Of a stretch of DNA of 64,000 nucleotides, positions 1 to 11,334 are shown piece after piece (positions within the stretch are counted from its first letter, which is position 1; each line of letters starts with the position of its first letter). Source of the DNA: Pseudoscleropodium purum (Eukaryota > Streptophyta > Bryopsida > Hypnales > Brachytheciaceae); the NCBI GenBank assembly GCA_963969395.1, contig OZ017795.1:124001-188000 (forward strand), given 5' to 3'. Position numbers and translations under genes: made by a program. The notes under the pieces are model-generated. The model made no database searches and was not told where the DNA came from. It worked only from the letters and a program-made list of their open reading frames with translations.

Positions 1-1372
1 CTTCCCACTTGGACTTCTTCCTCCAAACCTCATTTTGATTTAAGTCCTAAGATACTTCAAAATATTCCTTGAAATGAAGGTCTTTTCTATTCTATTTATT
101 TTATTTTTATTTTTCATCCAAAATCGTACAAAAAGAGTCCCAAATGACTCAATTCGGACTCTATACGCTCCAAGTTCGATAGTTAATTAACAGAATGTTT
201 TGAAATTCCATTAAAATTCGTTGGTGCCACCAGTTCAGGTGGTTACCATCGTTGGAATGTCGTGAAACTTGATGAGACTCTTATTCAAACTAAAACACAC
301 TATCTTAATTTTTAGTGGAATTTTACCATCACTAGATGAATTTCTATGAAATTTCCTAATTTTAGTGACTTTAGTTGACTTCCCATGGAGTCACGTTTTG
401 TAATTTGAAAAATTATGAAACTTTTAAGGTAAATTTTAAGAAGTCTTCAAATCCTTTGTGCAAAGTTTCAAGTCAAACTTGCACTTTTCCAAAGAATTAA
501 AATTTTACTTCTTTGGATATTAGTTCTTTCGAGGAGGAATCATTCTCCAAGGTTGACGAATCTCTACGTCCGCCCAAAAAAGGCGTCCGTAACCCGGACG
601 TCCGTCTGCACCGACGCCATCGGACGTAGTGTCCCTCCTATTGTCGAAAGGCGGACGAGCGGGGCGGGGTGGACGGGGCAGGATGGGGCGGGTAGGGCAG
701 ACAGGCGGATGGGGCAGACGGCGTCCGCAAATGTCAGCGGACGCTGCAGACACAACGTCCGCGTTCGGACGTCCTGTCAACCCTGTCATTCTCTGTACCA
801 AGGATTTATGGGAGTTTAATTTTTTGGGAGAAGAATCATTTCCTTGATATGAAAATTTTGGCAATCTATATTGATTGTTACACTCTTGGCATGTTTTTAT
901 AGTAAAAACACCTTTCTTCCTATAGTGACCGCTTTTCCAAAGTAATTGTGGATTTTACTTGATAGTCAATGTAAGAACTAATTTTCAATTATGGCATTTG
1001 GAATGCAACCTTAGGAAAGTTAGATCAATTCTAGCTTACTAATTTTAGCCAATTTTGTCGCATGCACTCCGTTTGATAGCAATCTTCCACTAAATTCACA
1101 TCAAGTGTTTTTCCTTGTATTCTATTCTTAATTGGAAACTATTCATAATTCCTTGCTTGACATTCCAACACTCACTTGAACTCTTTTAAATAACCAAAGG
1201 AATCACTTATGACATTTTTCAAGGTGTTTGGCAAATTAATCTATACAGGTAGAGATTCTCTCCAACTATTCTCTGAATCCACTTTTGGGGCCTTTGGAAC
1301 TATAATTACCCATAAAAATGAATAAAAAGCAAAAGAAAACAAAAAAAACTGAGACCTAGGTGACATTTATGG
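1..1372 (+). repeat. Old repeat R1, copy A (LTR-like)
   Basis: This stretch is collinear with 14700-15935 and more distantly with 40200-40640. Shared landmarks in order are a block around 'gagactcttattc...aaacacactatc', 'attttaccat', 'gacttcccatggagt', 'acttttccaaagagt' and 'cacctttcttctt'. No long reading frame is conserved between the copies, so this is a dispersed non-coding repeat, most likely an old LTR fragment. It is interrupted by a hAT-type MITE at 548-785. The left end lies outside the window. Divergence between copies is large, so insertion is old. Confidence 0.6.
548..785 (-). mobile_element. hAT-type MITE 1, GC-rich
   Basis: A 238-bp GC-rich island inside AT-rich repeat R1. The left end reads CAAGGTTGAC and the right end GTCAACCCTG, giving near-perfect 10-bp terminal inverted repeats. 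The 8-bp sequence TCATTCTC is duplicated exactly on both sides (540-547 and 786-793). An 8-bp duplication with CAGGG-type ends is the hallmark of hAT elements. The interior is a minisatellite of GGGGCGGAC-like 9-mers flanked by inverted GTCCGC-rich arms and codes for nothing. It lies in the opposite orientation to the copy at 34696-35079. Confidence 0.85.
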
Positions 1373-2190
1373 GCTCACGGTTGTGCAATCGGTTAATGTG
1401 TCTCATCCATACGATGCGCTTGTAGTTTCCATTACAAACATAGAATTTTGCATCCACAAATTGCTCTAGACTTGCCGACTTGGCTTATTCTGAAGGTGGG
1501 TGTTAAATTCATTGTTGATAGAATTCCATAGGGTTTACCATTCTACCTTCTCTACTTGGAAGAAAAACCTCAATTGGCCTTTGCTCAAGTTTTGTTAGGT
1601 CAGAGGACAATGTGGGCCTAACCATTGGCATTAGAACCAATCAACATAAGGAAATCCTCATGCGTGAATGATTGGTAGGATGTAAGCATAGGCTAGAAAT
1701 TGTAGACACAAAGTCTAGTTTTTGAGCCCTCCAAATAGCATCTTTGCCTTCCAATGTGATGAAGATCATGGGTGGCACCTCGTCAACAATGTCTTTAGAA
1801 ACATCCCTCTCTTCGAAGATTGAAGGTTGCTCTTCATCATGAGTCACATTTTGGATTGACGAAGTAGTAGGTGCCGTTGCGTGAACCACCGACATTGAAT
1901 TTTGAATGTAGGACAACCAAAGATTCAATATCATGAAGTGCAATACATAATGTGACCAACGAAATAGTATTTTACACAGCATATGAAGAATAGAGGATGA
2001 TAAAACCAAATAAGCCTAACAAAACAAGATTTCTAAGGAATCCCATTTCATGTCTAATAAGCCATAATATAAAATCATGTAACTAAGGTGTACAAGTGCA
2101 GGTGTTGTCTACGTACTACCGTAGTCCTTAAATCATACAAAAGACACCCCCCCAACGAAGAATAGCTACATCATCTCAAAATCTAGAATA
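1373..2190. other. No gene recognised
   Basis: AT-rich sequence. Around 1500-1640 a broken plus-strand frame could be a remnant of retroelement pol, but I cannot identify the domain. An open minus-strand stretch at 1641-2009 has no recognisable motif. Confidence 0.3.
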
Positions 2191-2819
2191 TTTATGGGAA
2201 CCCAGAAAGTTAGAATGGAGTTACTTCAAATGGTATTTGAAGAAAAGGGGACCATTACTAGTATATTTTTTTATTTTTAAGTTTAGAAACAAAGACGTTA
2301 CTAGTATTATGGATAAGATAACCGTAGGATTTTTTAGTGAGATAAAATGGTTAAGGAAGAAAAGTGTATTTTCTGTCCTGACTAGAATTAGAATCTGGAT
2401 ATTTATCCCAAAGGATTTTGATAGTATCAAAATTGGATTTTGGGTTCATTTGGAAGTTAACAAACACAAGCGGAAGAATAGACAGAACGTTCAAAGGGTG
2501 GAAGTTCTATTAAATCGGGGCAACAGTAATTTCCGATGGATGTAGGAATCCACTATAAGAAAATGATTGTTTTATAACTGCAAAATATGACTAGAAAGTC
2601 ACAAAATCAAGAAATGTGACTCAAGCAAAAACCATTGTAGATGACTCGCGTTGAGCCATTCACTTTCAATCATATAACTAGTGAATCATATTTGTAGTCA
2701 TATAGATTTGGGAGTATAATAAACCATTTTCAGATGTATTTTGCCAACATGGTGAATATATTGACTATCCTTGGAGGCTTGACTTTTCACGAGCTGCCCG
2801 AGCAAAATAAAAAAATCCT

Positions 2820-3180
2820 ATGTGGAATATGATTCATCGTAGTTATATTTTGGCTAATATGGAATATGACTGCAATGAGTCATATTTTGAATAATATGGA
2901 ATATGATTGAGGTGAGTTATATTTTAAGTGATATGGAATAATGGAATATGATTGAAGTGAGTTATATTTTAAGTGGTATGGAATAATGGAATATGACTGA
3001 GGTGAATTATATTTTAAGTGGTATGGAATAATAGAATATAACTGTAGTAAGTCATATTTTAAGTGGTATGGAATAATAGAATATAACTATAGTAAGTCAT
3101 ATTTTGAATGATATGAGATATGATTGTAGTAAGTCATATTTGGGTTGATGTAGCATATGATTATAGTGAGTCATTTTTTT
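2820..3180. repeat. Subterminal tandem repeats of CACTA 1
   Basis: About seven imperfect units of roughly 50 bp built on GGAATATGAYTG-AGTGAGTYATATTTT-AAGTGGTAT. The inverted pair ATATGACT / AGTCATAT recurs in each unit. Such arrays in CACTA elements are the usual transposase-binding zone; that role is inferred here. Confidence 0.6.
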
Positions 3181-4010
3181 GTTCAAGTTAGTATTAAAAA
3201 ATAGTAAGAAGTAAAAGCTAAGATATAACAAGAGGCAACAAAAACAAAAACAAAAAACCAATAAGAAGCAAGAATAAAACAAGTTAAGATGCAATAAAAG
3301 ATAATAAGAGGCAAGAAATAACAAACAATAAAAAATAATGTCTAAAAGACAACAATTAAGCAAGAGTTAAGATTCAACTTGAAGCAACAATCTTAAAACA
3401 AGTAAACAACCTTGAAGTAACAATTTTGAAGCATTAATTAAGAGACAACAACTAAAAATAAAAAAACTAAGAAACAACAACAAAGAAGCACCAACTAACT
3501 AACATCAATTAGGAAATAACAACAAATTACTTAGCAACAACTATAAAGCAACAACTATGAAACAACAACAAATTAACAACAACTAAGATGTAAGAAGCAA
3601 CAACATATTAGTAACAACTAAAAAACAACAATTAGAACTTCAATAATTGAACAACAACAACTAAAACACAATAACACAACAATTAAAACTTCAAAAAATA
3701 AAAGAAGGAAGAAGAAACAAGAGTTAAAAAGCAACATCTAAACAACAACAACTAAAACACAACAATTAGACCTTCATAAAACAAAAGAAGGAAGAAGAAA
3801 CAAGAATTAGAAAGCAACAACTAAATAAAAACAACTAAAACACAACAATTAGAACTTCATAAAACAAAAGAAGGAAGAAGAAACAAGAATTAGAAAGCAA
3901 CAACTAAACAAAAACAACTAAAACACAACAACAAAACAATTAGAACTTCAAAAAACAAAAGGAGGAAGAAGAAACAAGAATTAAAAAGCAACAAAAAACA
4001 AAGAAGATGA
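3180..4010. repeat. A/C-rich degenerate tandem repeat in CACTA 1
   Basis: Long purine-rich tract made of CAACAACTAAAA-like words, with a higher-order repeat of about 110 bp near 3650-3990 in which AAGGAAGAAGAAACAAG and ACACAACAATTAGA recur. No coding capacity. Confidence 0.6.
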
Positions 4011-4689
4011 AGCAAATGAAGTGACGGTTAGGGTTTTAAAACCCTAAAAAATGACGGCTAGGATTTCAAGATCCCCAAAAAAACAATGGCTAGGATTTTA
4101 TAATTTTGAGCAATAATTTATTAACATTCTTTTTAGGTTACCCAAATTTTTAGGAGGTTGCTTGAAAAAAAACTTTAGAAAAAATGTGAACCTACAAAAA
4201 TGTGACTATAGAATATGACTACTTGTAGTCATATATGCAAAAATATGATTAACAAATATGACTGGTGTTCCCGTAATACGTTCTTTATGGTTCTTTAAGA
4301 AGTGTTTTGTTGTTCTCTATGCATGTATATTATACATCCACGAAGTACACAGGCAAAACATGACTGGTAGTCATATTTACAGTCATGTTTTTTCAAAATG
4401 TTGTGGAATCCAAAAATATGACTACGAGCAGTCGCCAGTCATTCTCAGTCATATTTTTGTAGTCATAAAATACTCAAATCCTAGTAGTGACCAGAAATCA
4501 AGGGAGAGAAAAGGAAGATTGTTCTCCTTCCTAGTCACATTTGGTTTTACTTTTGGTTGCACTTTGAGTTCCTTTGATTGTATTTTCTTGTTGAAGAAGT
4601 GAGGGGTTTGAGAATTTTTGAGTTCCAAGTCCTAAGAGCAAAGATAGAAAAGGGATTTCTTTTTTAATGACCTAGTGCAACTGTGCGAG

Positions 4690-5601
4690 GAAGTTGGATG
4701 TTTCTAGACCTGAGGAACTAGAAATATAGAGAAGAAGTCCCGAGTGAAGCAAAAGACATGGTGAAGGCAAAGATTGAGAAAAAACCACATCCAGCTACCC
4801 TCCGATAAGTTGTTCTAAGTATTCTTGACGACCAGCAAGAGAGGACACAACTAGAAGTAGATCTACGATGGATCGGATTAAGGGCTCCTCCAACTGCCGT
4901 GGAATCCATGTGATGAAGCCATAGTGCAAGAATTGACGGAGGAGCACTCAAGCAAATGACAACTAACAATGAAGGCATAGCCGTCGGAGTGGATATTTGA
5001 GCATTGGAGGATTGTCTACTACTTCTCCAACACTAGAGAAGGATGGACCTCCTGGACTTACAAATTTGGAAGTGGTAAGTTTATTAATCTAGTCAATCTC
5101 AAGGATGGATATGAAATAGTGGATTGTGAGGATGTAAGGGAAAGGAGAGTATTGGAATTCTTAGTTCCAATCTTGAACCCTGAGAGTTCCAACAGGCTCA
5201 TAATTACCTCAACCAACACCATCTTTGGAGCTTTGTTCAGAGACTAGAAGGTGAATTGGGGAGTAGTCCTCTGGGATGTAGTAGCAATGGAAAAGTCTAA
5301 ACCTTCCGGTCTTAGTCTCTTTCTCTACCAGTTGTACGAGTCTTTAGGCATCTTGAGAAAGAAAGAGGAATCTTCATATAAGGCTACCATAGTAATACTA
5401 AAGTTTGACATTAAAGAGGAAGCTAGAAGGGAAGAACTAGAAGAGAAATCTCTAGAATTGGAGAAGAAAGAGGTAGATCCCCAAGAGAAAGGGAAAGGAG
5501 AGGTTGAGGGTCCAAAGGAAAAAGACCAATTTAGGATTCTGACCGAAAGAGTGACACCTTAGGAAAGGTAATTGAGAGGTTGAACCAAATCAAGGGTCAC
5601 A
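4690..5601 (+). pseudogene. Decayed LTR-borne ORF, first part (copy 3)
   Basis: In mixed frames the translation follows the intact 552-aa protein at 57758-59416. Matching blocks include WRIVYYFSNTREGW against WRAVYGFRAGGLGM, KDGYEIVDC against KDGYAVEDC, then LEFLVPILNPE against LQFLVPVLHPE and NTIFGALF against NTIFGALS. There are stops (for example within the RD*KVNW segment near 5248) and frameshifts near 5000. Downstream it turns acidic and lysine-rich like the intact protein. It ends abruptly where CACTA 2 is inserted; the frame resumes at 9697. Function is unknown; only relatedness is claimed. Confidence 0.7.
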
Positions 5602-8600
5602 CACTAGAAGAAGCTAGTATTTTTTGGGACGTTTTCAATAGACAAGCACGTTTTGAAGAACATCAACTATGGAATGCAGTAGAGGCCTTGGGAACCAAAA
5701 TTTTGGAAGACGTTTTCATAAATGTACAGATGTTACATGTTGAACGACTGAATGTTGTTGTGGACAGGAATGTTAAGTGAGACATTGCTAAAAATATGAA
5801 TGCATTTTCAGCAATGTTTTAGAAAATACAAAGCTACCATGTCGCCGAGAGATTGTTCTTTACAAAGCCGCTTGGTTTGGAGAAGTTGTTGGAATCAACA
5901 AGAAAACTGACCAACTATGGTTAATGCAAGAGATAGTTAGTTCCTTCTTTTTTCTGAAAAATGAATTAGCATGGGTATGCACTAGCTGAAGTTCTAGTTT
6001 TCAAACATTTTCATGATTAATTTTGATATAATTTAAGTAAATTAAAGAGAATAAAAATTAGTACAAGGAAATTGAGCAACTTTGCTTGTCCAAATGCTTT
6101 TAATATTTTTATCATTCTATTAAAAAAGGCTCTTTGTTTGTTTCGGTAGTCACGTAGAGATCTTCTAGACTATGCATCTTTTGTTTGCATGTTGTCGAAA
6201 AGTCCTCGACAAGGAAGGGTGCATGGACTTGTTTTTGTGACATTTTGCCTCTAGGCATGAAAGTTAGTGAATTACAAATTTTTTGTGAATGAAGAAAATT
6301 AGAAGTCAAATTTTTTTTTCACAACTGTGGCTATGGCATGGGGCACATTCGTAGGAAAATTAATGAAAGAAAATTGAAGAATTTTATTTGTTGTAAAATA
6401 AATGTTTCGAGAGGTTGTTTTAAATAAAAGGAGGTCATTCTTTAAAAGACATGAATTTAGTGGATTTTGAAAGTGAACATATGCTTTATAAAGGCTAAAA
6501 AAGAAAGAGCTTCATTTTCTTTTGTGCATTGTAAAGGATTTTGTAAGCAGCAGTATATGATAATGATGATAGAACTTAAGAAGAACATGTTTCTACCATA
6601 ATTAATTAATAGTACAAAGCTTTCTTTTTATTATTTATTATTTTTGTGGTCTTTAATCTCTAAAGATCCACACATCCTAAAAGTAGATGCACCTTAGTCA
6701 ACCTTGATTGCAACTTTCCAAAAAACTACTTTTGAAACTTGATTTAAATATTTTTAAATGAAATTTGACAAGTTCTATTTCTATTTTATTTCAAAATTTT
6801 GGAAATTGTCAAAAATTGATGGAATTAGTGCAATTGAAAGCTCCATGTGTTTATATCTAAGCAACATAGTATTGTATGTTCTTCATTTGTATTTTATTTT
6901 TTAAAATTTATTTAAGATATAAGTTACAAAATTATATTTTTCATTCTATCTTTTATTTATGGTAAAAATTATAGATTATTTTAATATATATTCTAATTGA
7001 TATAATTAGATTTTGACCTATAGCTTTAAAAAATTACAGTAATTTGATTTTTCCATCCAAATTATTGAAAAAAAAAACTTAAATTAATTAAGCAAAATTT
7101 TACACTAGTAAAAAATATTAAAATTTTATACATCTATTAAGTAAAAAGACAAAATTTATAGTAGAATTTGACTTCAAGGATTTTCTAGTGATTGTTTTGG
7201 TTATAAAAAATAAAACTTAACTAATTGAAATTTTTTTACACTAATTGTACAAATTTTTACACCATTTCTACTCATACCATTTTTTTGCTTAACGAAATAA
7301 TGGGACGTCAGGGGTTAATTTTTAGTGAATTTGACAATTTCTCTTGTTTATTTTATTTTATTTTTGGATTCTTGAAAAGTAACTTTTTTGCCAACTCTAA
7401 AATACCGGTATGGTATAAAGGTACTTTTTCAAATTATAAAAGAAGATTTTAACATTATACAAGCAACCTTTTGCATATATAAAACAACCTTTTGTATTAT
7501 GAAAATGATATTTCACATATGCACCAAGGTGCAACAATTTGATAATGTAAAGAGACTAGAAGCTTAGCTATTTTCTAAGGATGTTTTTGAATGTTTTCTT
7601 AGTGTCATTATTGTTTATATCTTCTTCCAAACAACAAAGAAAATAAAAAACAAAACAATGATTCTACACTCACTTTTATTATATGTTGCACTTATTTCAT
7701 TTTCCATTGAGCGCTTTAAAATAATTGAAATGCAAAAAGATTAAAAGACGTTACACTTTTCATATCATAGCCGTGTTTAGTAGTTTAGTGCAAATTCTTC
7801 TTTGCATATTTAGAAACAATTTTGTATCATCTTGGAATTCCATGAAGCAATTTTTCTAAACATGCAAAGAAGAATTAAAAACAAAACAATGATTCTACAC
7901 TCACTTCTATGGTATGTTGCATTTATTTTATTTTCCGTTGAGGGCTTTAATAAAATTGGATTGCAAATAAATTAAAAGACATTACACTTTTTATATCATA
8001 GCCATGTTCAATATTTTAGCGCAAATTCTTCTTTGCATGTTTAGAAACAATTTTGTTATCATCTTGAAATTCCATGAGGCAGTTTTTCTCCTATAAATGA
8101 AAATCTATTCTATTTCATTATTTCATTAATAAAAAATTATCTTTAAAATGTAGGTAAACTAATAGTATTGTAAAAGTAGATATTCACCTTTTGCTATTAC
8201 ATCTATGACATATAAATCCAAAATGCAAAGGCACCACCTTTTGGTGTTCACTAAACTTTAAAGTAAAAGAAATCCTAAAATACTCACTATTTTAATTAAT
8301 TATTTCAAAGAGTGACATCTTTTTTAAGTGTAGCTTCAACATTGAAAATTTGATTTTTATAATGAATGATTCTAATTTTTCAAATCAACATTTTGTCCAA
8401 GGGTGTCCATTTCAAATCTTCATTTTCTATTATTGACAGCTCTTTTAAATCAACGTGATGTGAAATACATCTTGCAAGGAAAATCACAAAAGATCTTTGA
8501 TTTCATAAGATACATAATACATTTAAAGAAATTGAGAGGATTCTTAAAGCTTATAGTTTTTGTTGGAATCAACATTTTGGATTTAACTTGGGACAAGAGG

Positions 8601-9696
8601 AATGATAGAAAGACTACAAATGACTTGCATAGATTAGCAAGGGCTTCAAATTTGATTGCAAGTAAATTTCTAAAAAATCTTGGGGGCTAAAGTAAAATGG
8701 TGACCACATGTGAAAAAATAGGTGAAAGCAAACCACATAGCATTTTTTTTCAAAAAAGATCACTTGCATTGGCATTTAAGTAATATGGTAGTTGAAGAGC
8801 ATGAAGTGACATGCCATGTTAGCATGCTTTAATGCCATTTCAGAATTCTAACATTATCATGGTAGATGTTCGCTAAGATGTCTTTTATTGCAGATAGATG
8901 TTTTTTGTGATGTCAATAGAGATGTCCACTATGATATTTAGATGTTTTCTACAATGTCAATTAAGACATCTTCTATGATGTTTGAATGTTTTCTATGACG
9001 CAACATTATGTTCATCATAATACTTAGATCTGAAATTCCATTTTTATAATAAAAAAATTACATTTTAAATGTCCTATATGGTTTGTCTTCCCTCATGCCA
9101 TTGCTCTTGCATAAATAACTTTCCTTCTCATGTTAAAATATTAACAATAAGGCTTTTCAAGTCATTTGATATTAATGCCAATATGGTGTACACCGTGTAC
9201 TGTATACAATGTGTGGCATATTGTGTATGATGTATAATATATTGTATATAGCATATGTCTTAGCTAATATCAAAACTTATATCTCAAAATATGTCTCAAA
9301 AAATGTCTACAGGTCAAAATCGATGTTGCTAAAAACAATATTCAAATTTCTATGGACGTCTAAGTTGATGTCACTAGAAATAGTATGAAAATTTTCAAAA
9401 ACATGACGTTAACTACCACCTCATCTTCTGGTCAGGTGAAAAAATCTTATGTGGCATTACTTACTTGCGTGGCGCCTATATAGTTGACACATGGCACATT
9501 TTGGTCACTTTTTTTAATTGTATTTTTTATGATGTTTCTCTAAAAACATGGCATATTTTTCCAGATTTCCTCATGTTTTTTCCATGTCAATCTTGATGGA
9601 TTTTTTTAGACATCCGCAGTACACATGCGTGACATTTCAATAAATATATAGATACGTTTCAACACTTGTCTACAAAAACACGAAATTCTTCTAGTG
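5602..9696. mobile_element. CACTA transposon 2, non-autonomous
   Basis: Starts CACTAGAAGAA and ends TTCTTCTAGTG, an exact 11-bp terminal inverted repeat. The triplet ACA flanks both sides (5599-5601 and 9697-9699), the expected 3-bp target duplication. Removing it brings together two halves of the decayed LTR-borne ORF: LNQIKGH at 5580-5600 then runs into IERKITKKVSELMGDW, matching the corresponding LCNIRADWEVKHRTLAAIGKLVG region of the intact protein. The 4.1-kb interior is AT-rich, with no transposase frame that I can see. An apparent open stretch at 8403-8690 has no recognisable motif. Confidence 0.8.
7628..8090. repeat. Tandem duplication of about 234 bp inside CACTA 2
   Basis: Two imperfect copies, the first from about 7628 and the second from about 7862. 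Both carry AAACAAAACAATGATTCTAC, a TTGCAYTTATTT block, TTAAAAGACRTTACACTTTT, and GCAAATTCTTCTTTGCAT, in that order. Non-coding. Confidence 0.7.
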
Positions 9697-10690
9697 ACAT
9701 AGCTATTGAGAGAAAGATCACCAAGAAGGTGAGTGAGTTAATGGGAGATTGGGAGTTGGACCCTTCGATTTGTACTCCAAAGTAGAGATCTTTCTTCAAA
9801 ACAAGGATGTCCAGAAGCTAGATAAGCAGATAGAAGAGTTAACGACTCAAGTAAAGATCCTTCAAGGCAAAGTGAGGTAGAAGTTTGAGGAGGTAGAGAA
9901 AGAGAAAAGGCTTTCCATTGAGTCTGCGGAAATTCTCAACTGGATCTAAGATTTCATTAGGAATTCTGAGGATATTGTAAATTGGGCAAAACTATTTGAT
10001 GAGGGTGTCTACAAGGAGGGGGTACAATTTGGACCAAAACTAGTCTTAGTCCTAGTGAGTTATAATGATAAGATGGAGAGAACACTAGATGAGATGAGGG
10101 TAGTAATGAATACGGGTCCTAAACTGGAAATAGAGAAAGGATCCAGTGGATTAAGTGGAGCCACTCCTTCAAAGTCACTTCCTCTCTAAGCCCCACTGGC
10201 TTCTAAAGAACAAAGGGAGAAAGGCATAGAAGCTACTCCGTCTCCAACCCGTCTTAGTAGCAAAGTGAAGTCCTAAACGGAAAGGGATTTACACCTAAAT
10301 CCTAGATCCGGAGTCATTCAAAGTTAAGAGAGGAGAGTCTATATACACCAAAGAACAAGATATCCAGCCCTTCTCTACCCGTACCCAATGCCTCCATGCA
10401 TAAGCAGACCATGAAGAGATCTAGAGAACACTCTCCAAATATTGTGCTAGAATTGAAAGAAGAAGAGGAAGAATCTCTAGAGCCAACCAAAGATGAAAGT
10501 AGAACTCAAGAAGAAGAAGAGTCGAAACCGTAACATGATTCCCCTCTTTGGGAAGGTAAAGATAAGGCTCAAATTCTGAGTGAGGGTAAGGCAGTACGTG
10601 GAGGCAAGGCCTTAGCCAGTTGCAAGCAACCAATAAAGAAAGGGGCTACCAAACTAGTGGAGGAAACTCCAAAATGGGCCAAGAAATTTT
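9697..10690 (+). pseudogene. Decayed LTR-borne ORF, second part (copy 3)
   Basis: Continues the protein interrupted at 5601. The translation shows a heptad-like stretch (LDKQIEELTTQVKILQGKV) equivalent to the coiled coil of the intact protein, then AKLFDEGVYKEGVQF against AKLFDEKIHEEKKLS, and LVSYNDKMERTLDEMR against ILADFAEQVETAMVEGR. Several stops interrupt it (near 9783, 9880, 9949, 10189). The C-terminal third is rich in S, P, E and K. Not functional. Confidence 0.7.
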
Positions 10691-11334
10691 AGGATTGGTT
10701 ATTTTAAAAGTAGAAGTAGGTAGGTGGAGAAAATACAAGTTTTTGTACTTAAGAAGTAATTAGGTAGGTACTTTTGTGCAAATGCATTTAGACATCTGAA
10801 TTCAACTTTTTTGGATCTGAGATTCACTTTTAATGGATTTTTGTCCGCTTGTTGGAAGTCAACGGATTTTAGGATCATGGAAATGTGACGTGCCATTCCC
10901 TTAGCCTTGTATTATTTTCTTTGGCACCTTTAGAATTTCCAGGGGTGTTTGTTATCTAGTTGTGGATTTTAGTTTGAAACCTCGAGCATTTTTACACTTT
11001 GATGTTCTTCTTTGATTTAGTAAAGCCAATTCAGTATTTCCATTTTATATGTTGAGTATATAATTTGATGTTGTGTTGGTATGCTAGTGATGCTAGAACC
11101 ATTACTTAGTGCGGATAGCTGGATTTTGTTGAGTTAGGAAGATCAGAAGTGGCCCTCGGATTCTGATTGGATTCGGTTCCTAATGGAGCAATAACTTAAG
11201 TGGATGGCATTTGGTATACTAGATGGGTAAACTTGCTTGGAGACTTCTGTATGGGATAGCCACGTTAAGATTGGATGTGATTCTTGAATGATAGTGTAAG
11301 TGTTTTGATCTCCACCCAAGAGACCAAACAAGCA
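10691..11334 (+). repeat. 3' part of old LTR-type unit (copy 3)
   Basis: Follows the decayed ORF in the same way that non-coding sequence follows the intact ORF at 59417-60598. No long frame. It ends where the R2 repeat begins. Confidence 0.4.

Larger units (their letters stand above)
2551..4489. mobile_element. CACTA transposon 1, non-autonomous
   Basis: The unit starts CACTATAAGAAAATG and ends with the inverted equivalent finishing TAGTG. The first and last roughly 40 bases match well in inverted orientation, including TTTTATRACT and AATATGACT blocks. Flanking triplets are ATC (2548-2550) and ACC (4490-4492), a 3-bp duplication with one change. Subterminal ATATGACT/AGTCATAT motifs are frequent at both ends, as is typical of CACTA elements. 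No transposase frame is visible in the 1.94 kb, so it would need proteins from elsewhere. It is inserted in the old LTR-type unit. Confidence 0.75.
2191..11334 (+). repeat. Old LTR-type unit (copy 3), split by two CACTA elements
   Basis: Three pieces (2191-2550, 4490-5601, 9697-11334) together make about 3.1 kb and run in the same order as the complete 3.3-kb units at 28561-31863 and 57313-60598. The first piece matches the start of copy 4 at 16258. The second and third carry a decayed version of the same internal protein. Two CACTA transposons explain the gaps. The outer ends are eroded; the right end abuts repeat R2. This is an old member of the same family, much more diverged than the two young copies. 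Confidence 0.6.

Noticed and set aside
553..819. Open frames in several phases through the GC-rich MITE
   Set aside because: They come from the low stop frequency of a CCG/GGC minisatellite, and the block is bounded by hAT ends and an 8-bp duplication.
5580..5780. Continuation of the LTR-borne protein into 5602-5780
   Set aside because: A weak likeness was seen at first, but the CACTA ends and ACA duplication show that sequence from 5602 belongs to the transposon; the true continuation is at 9697.
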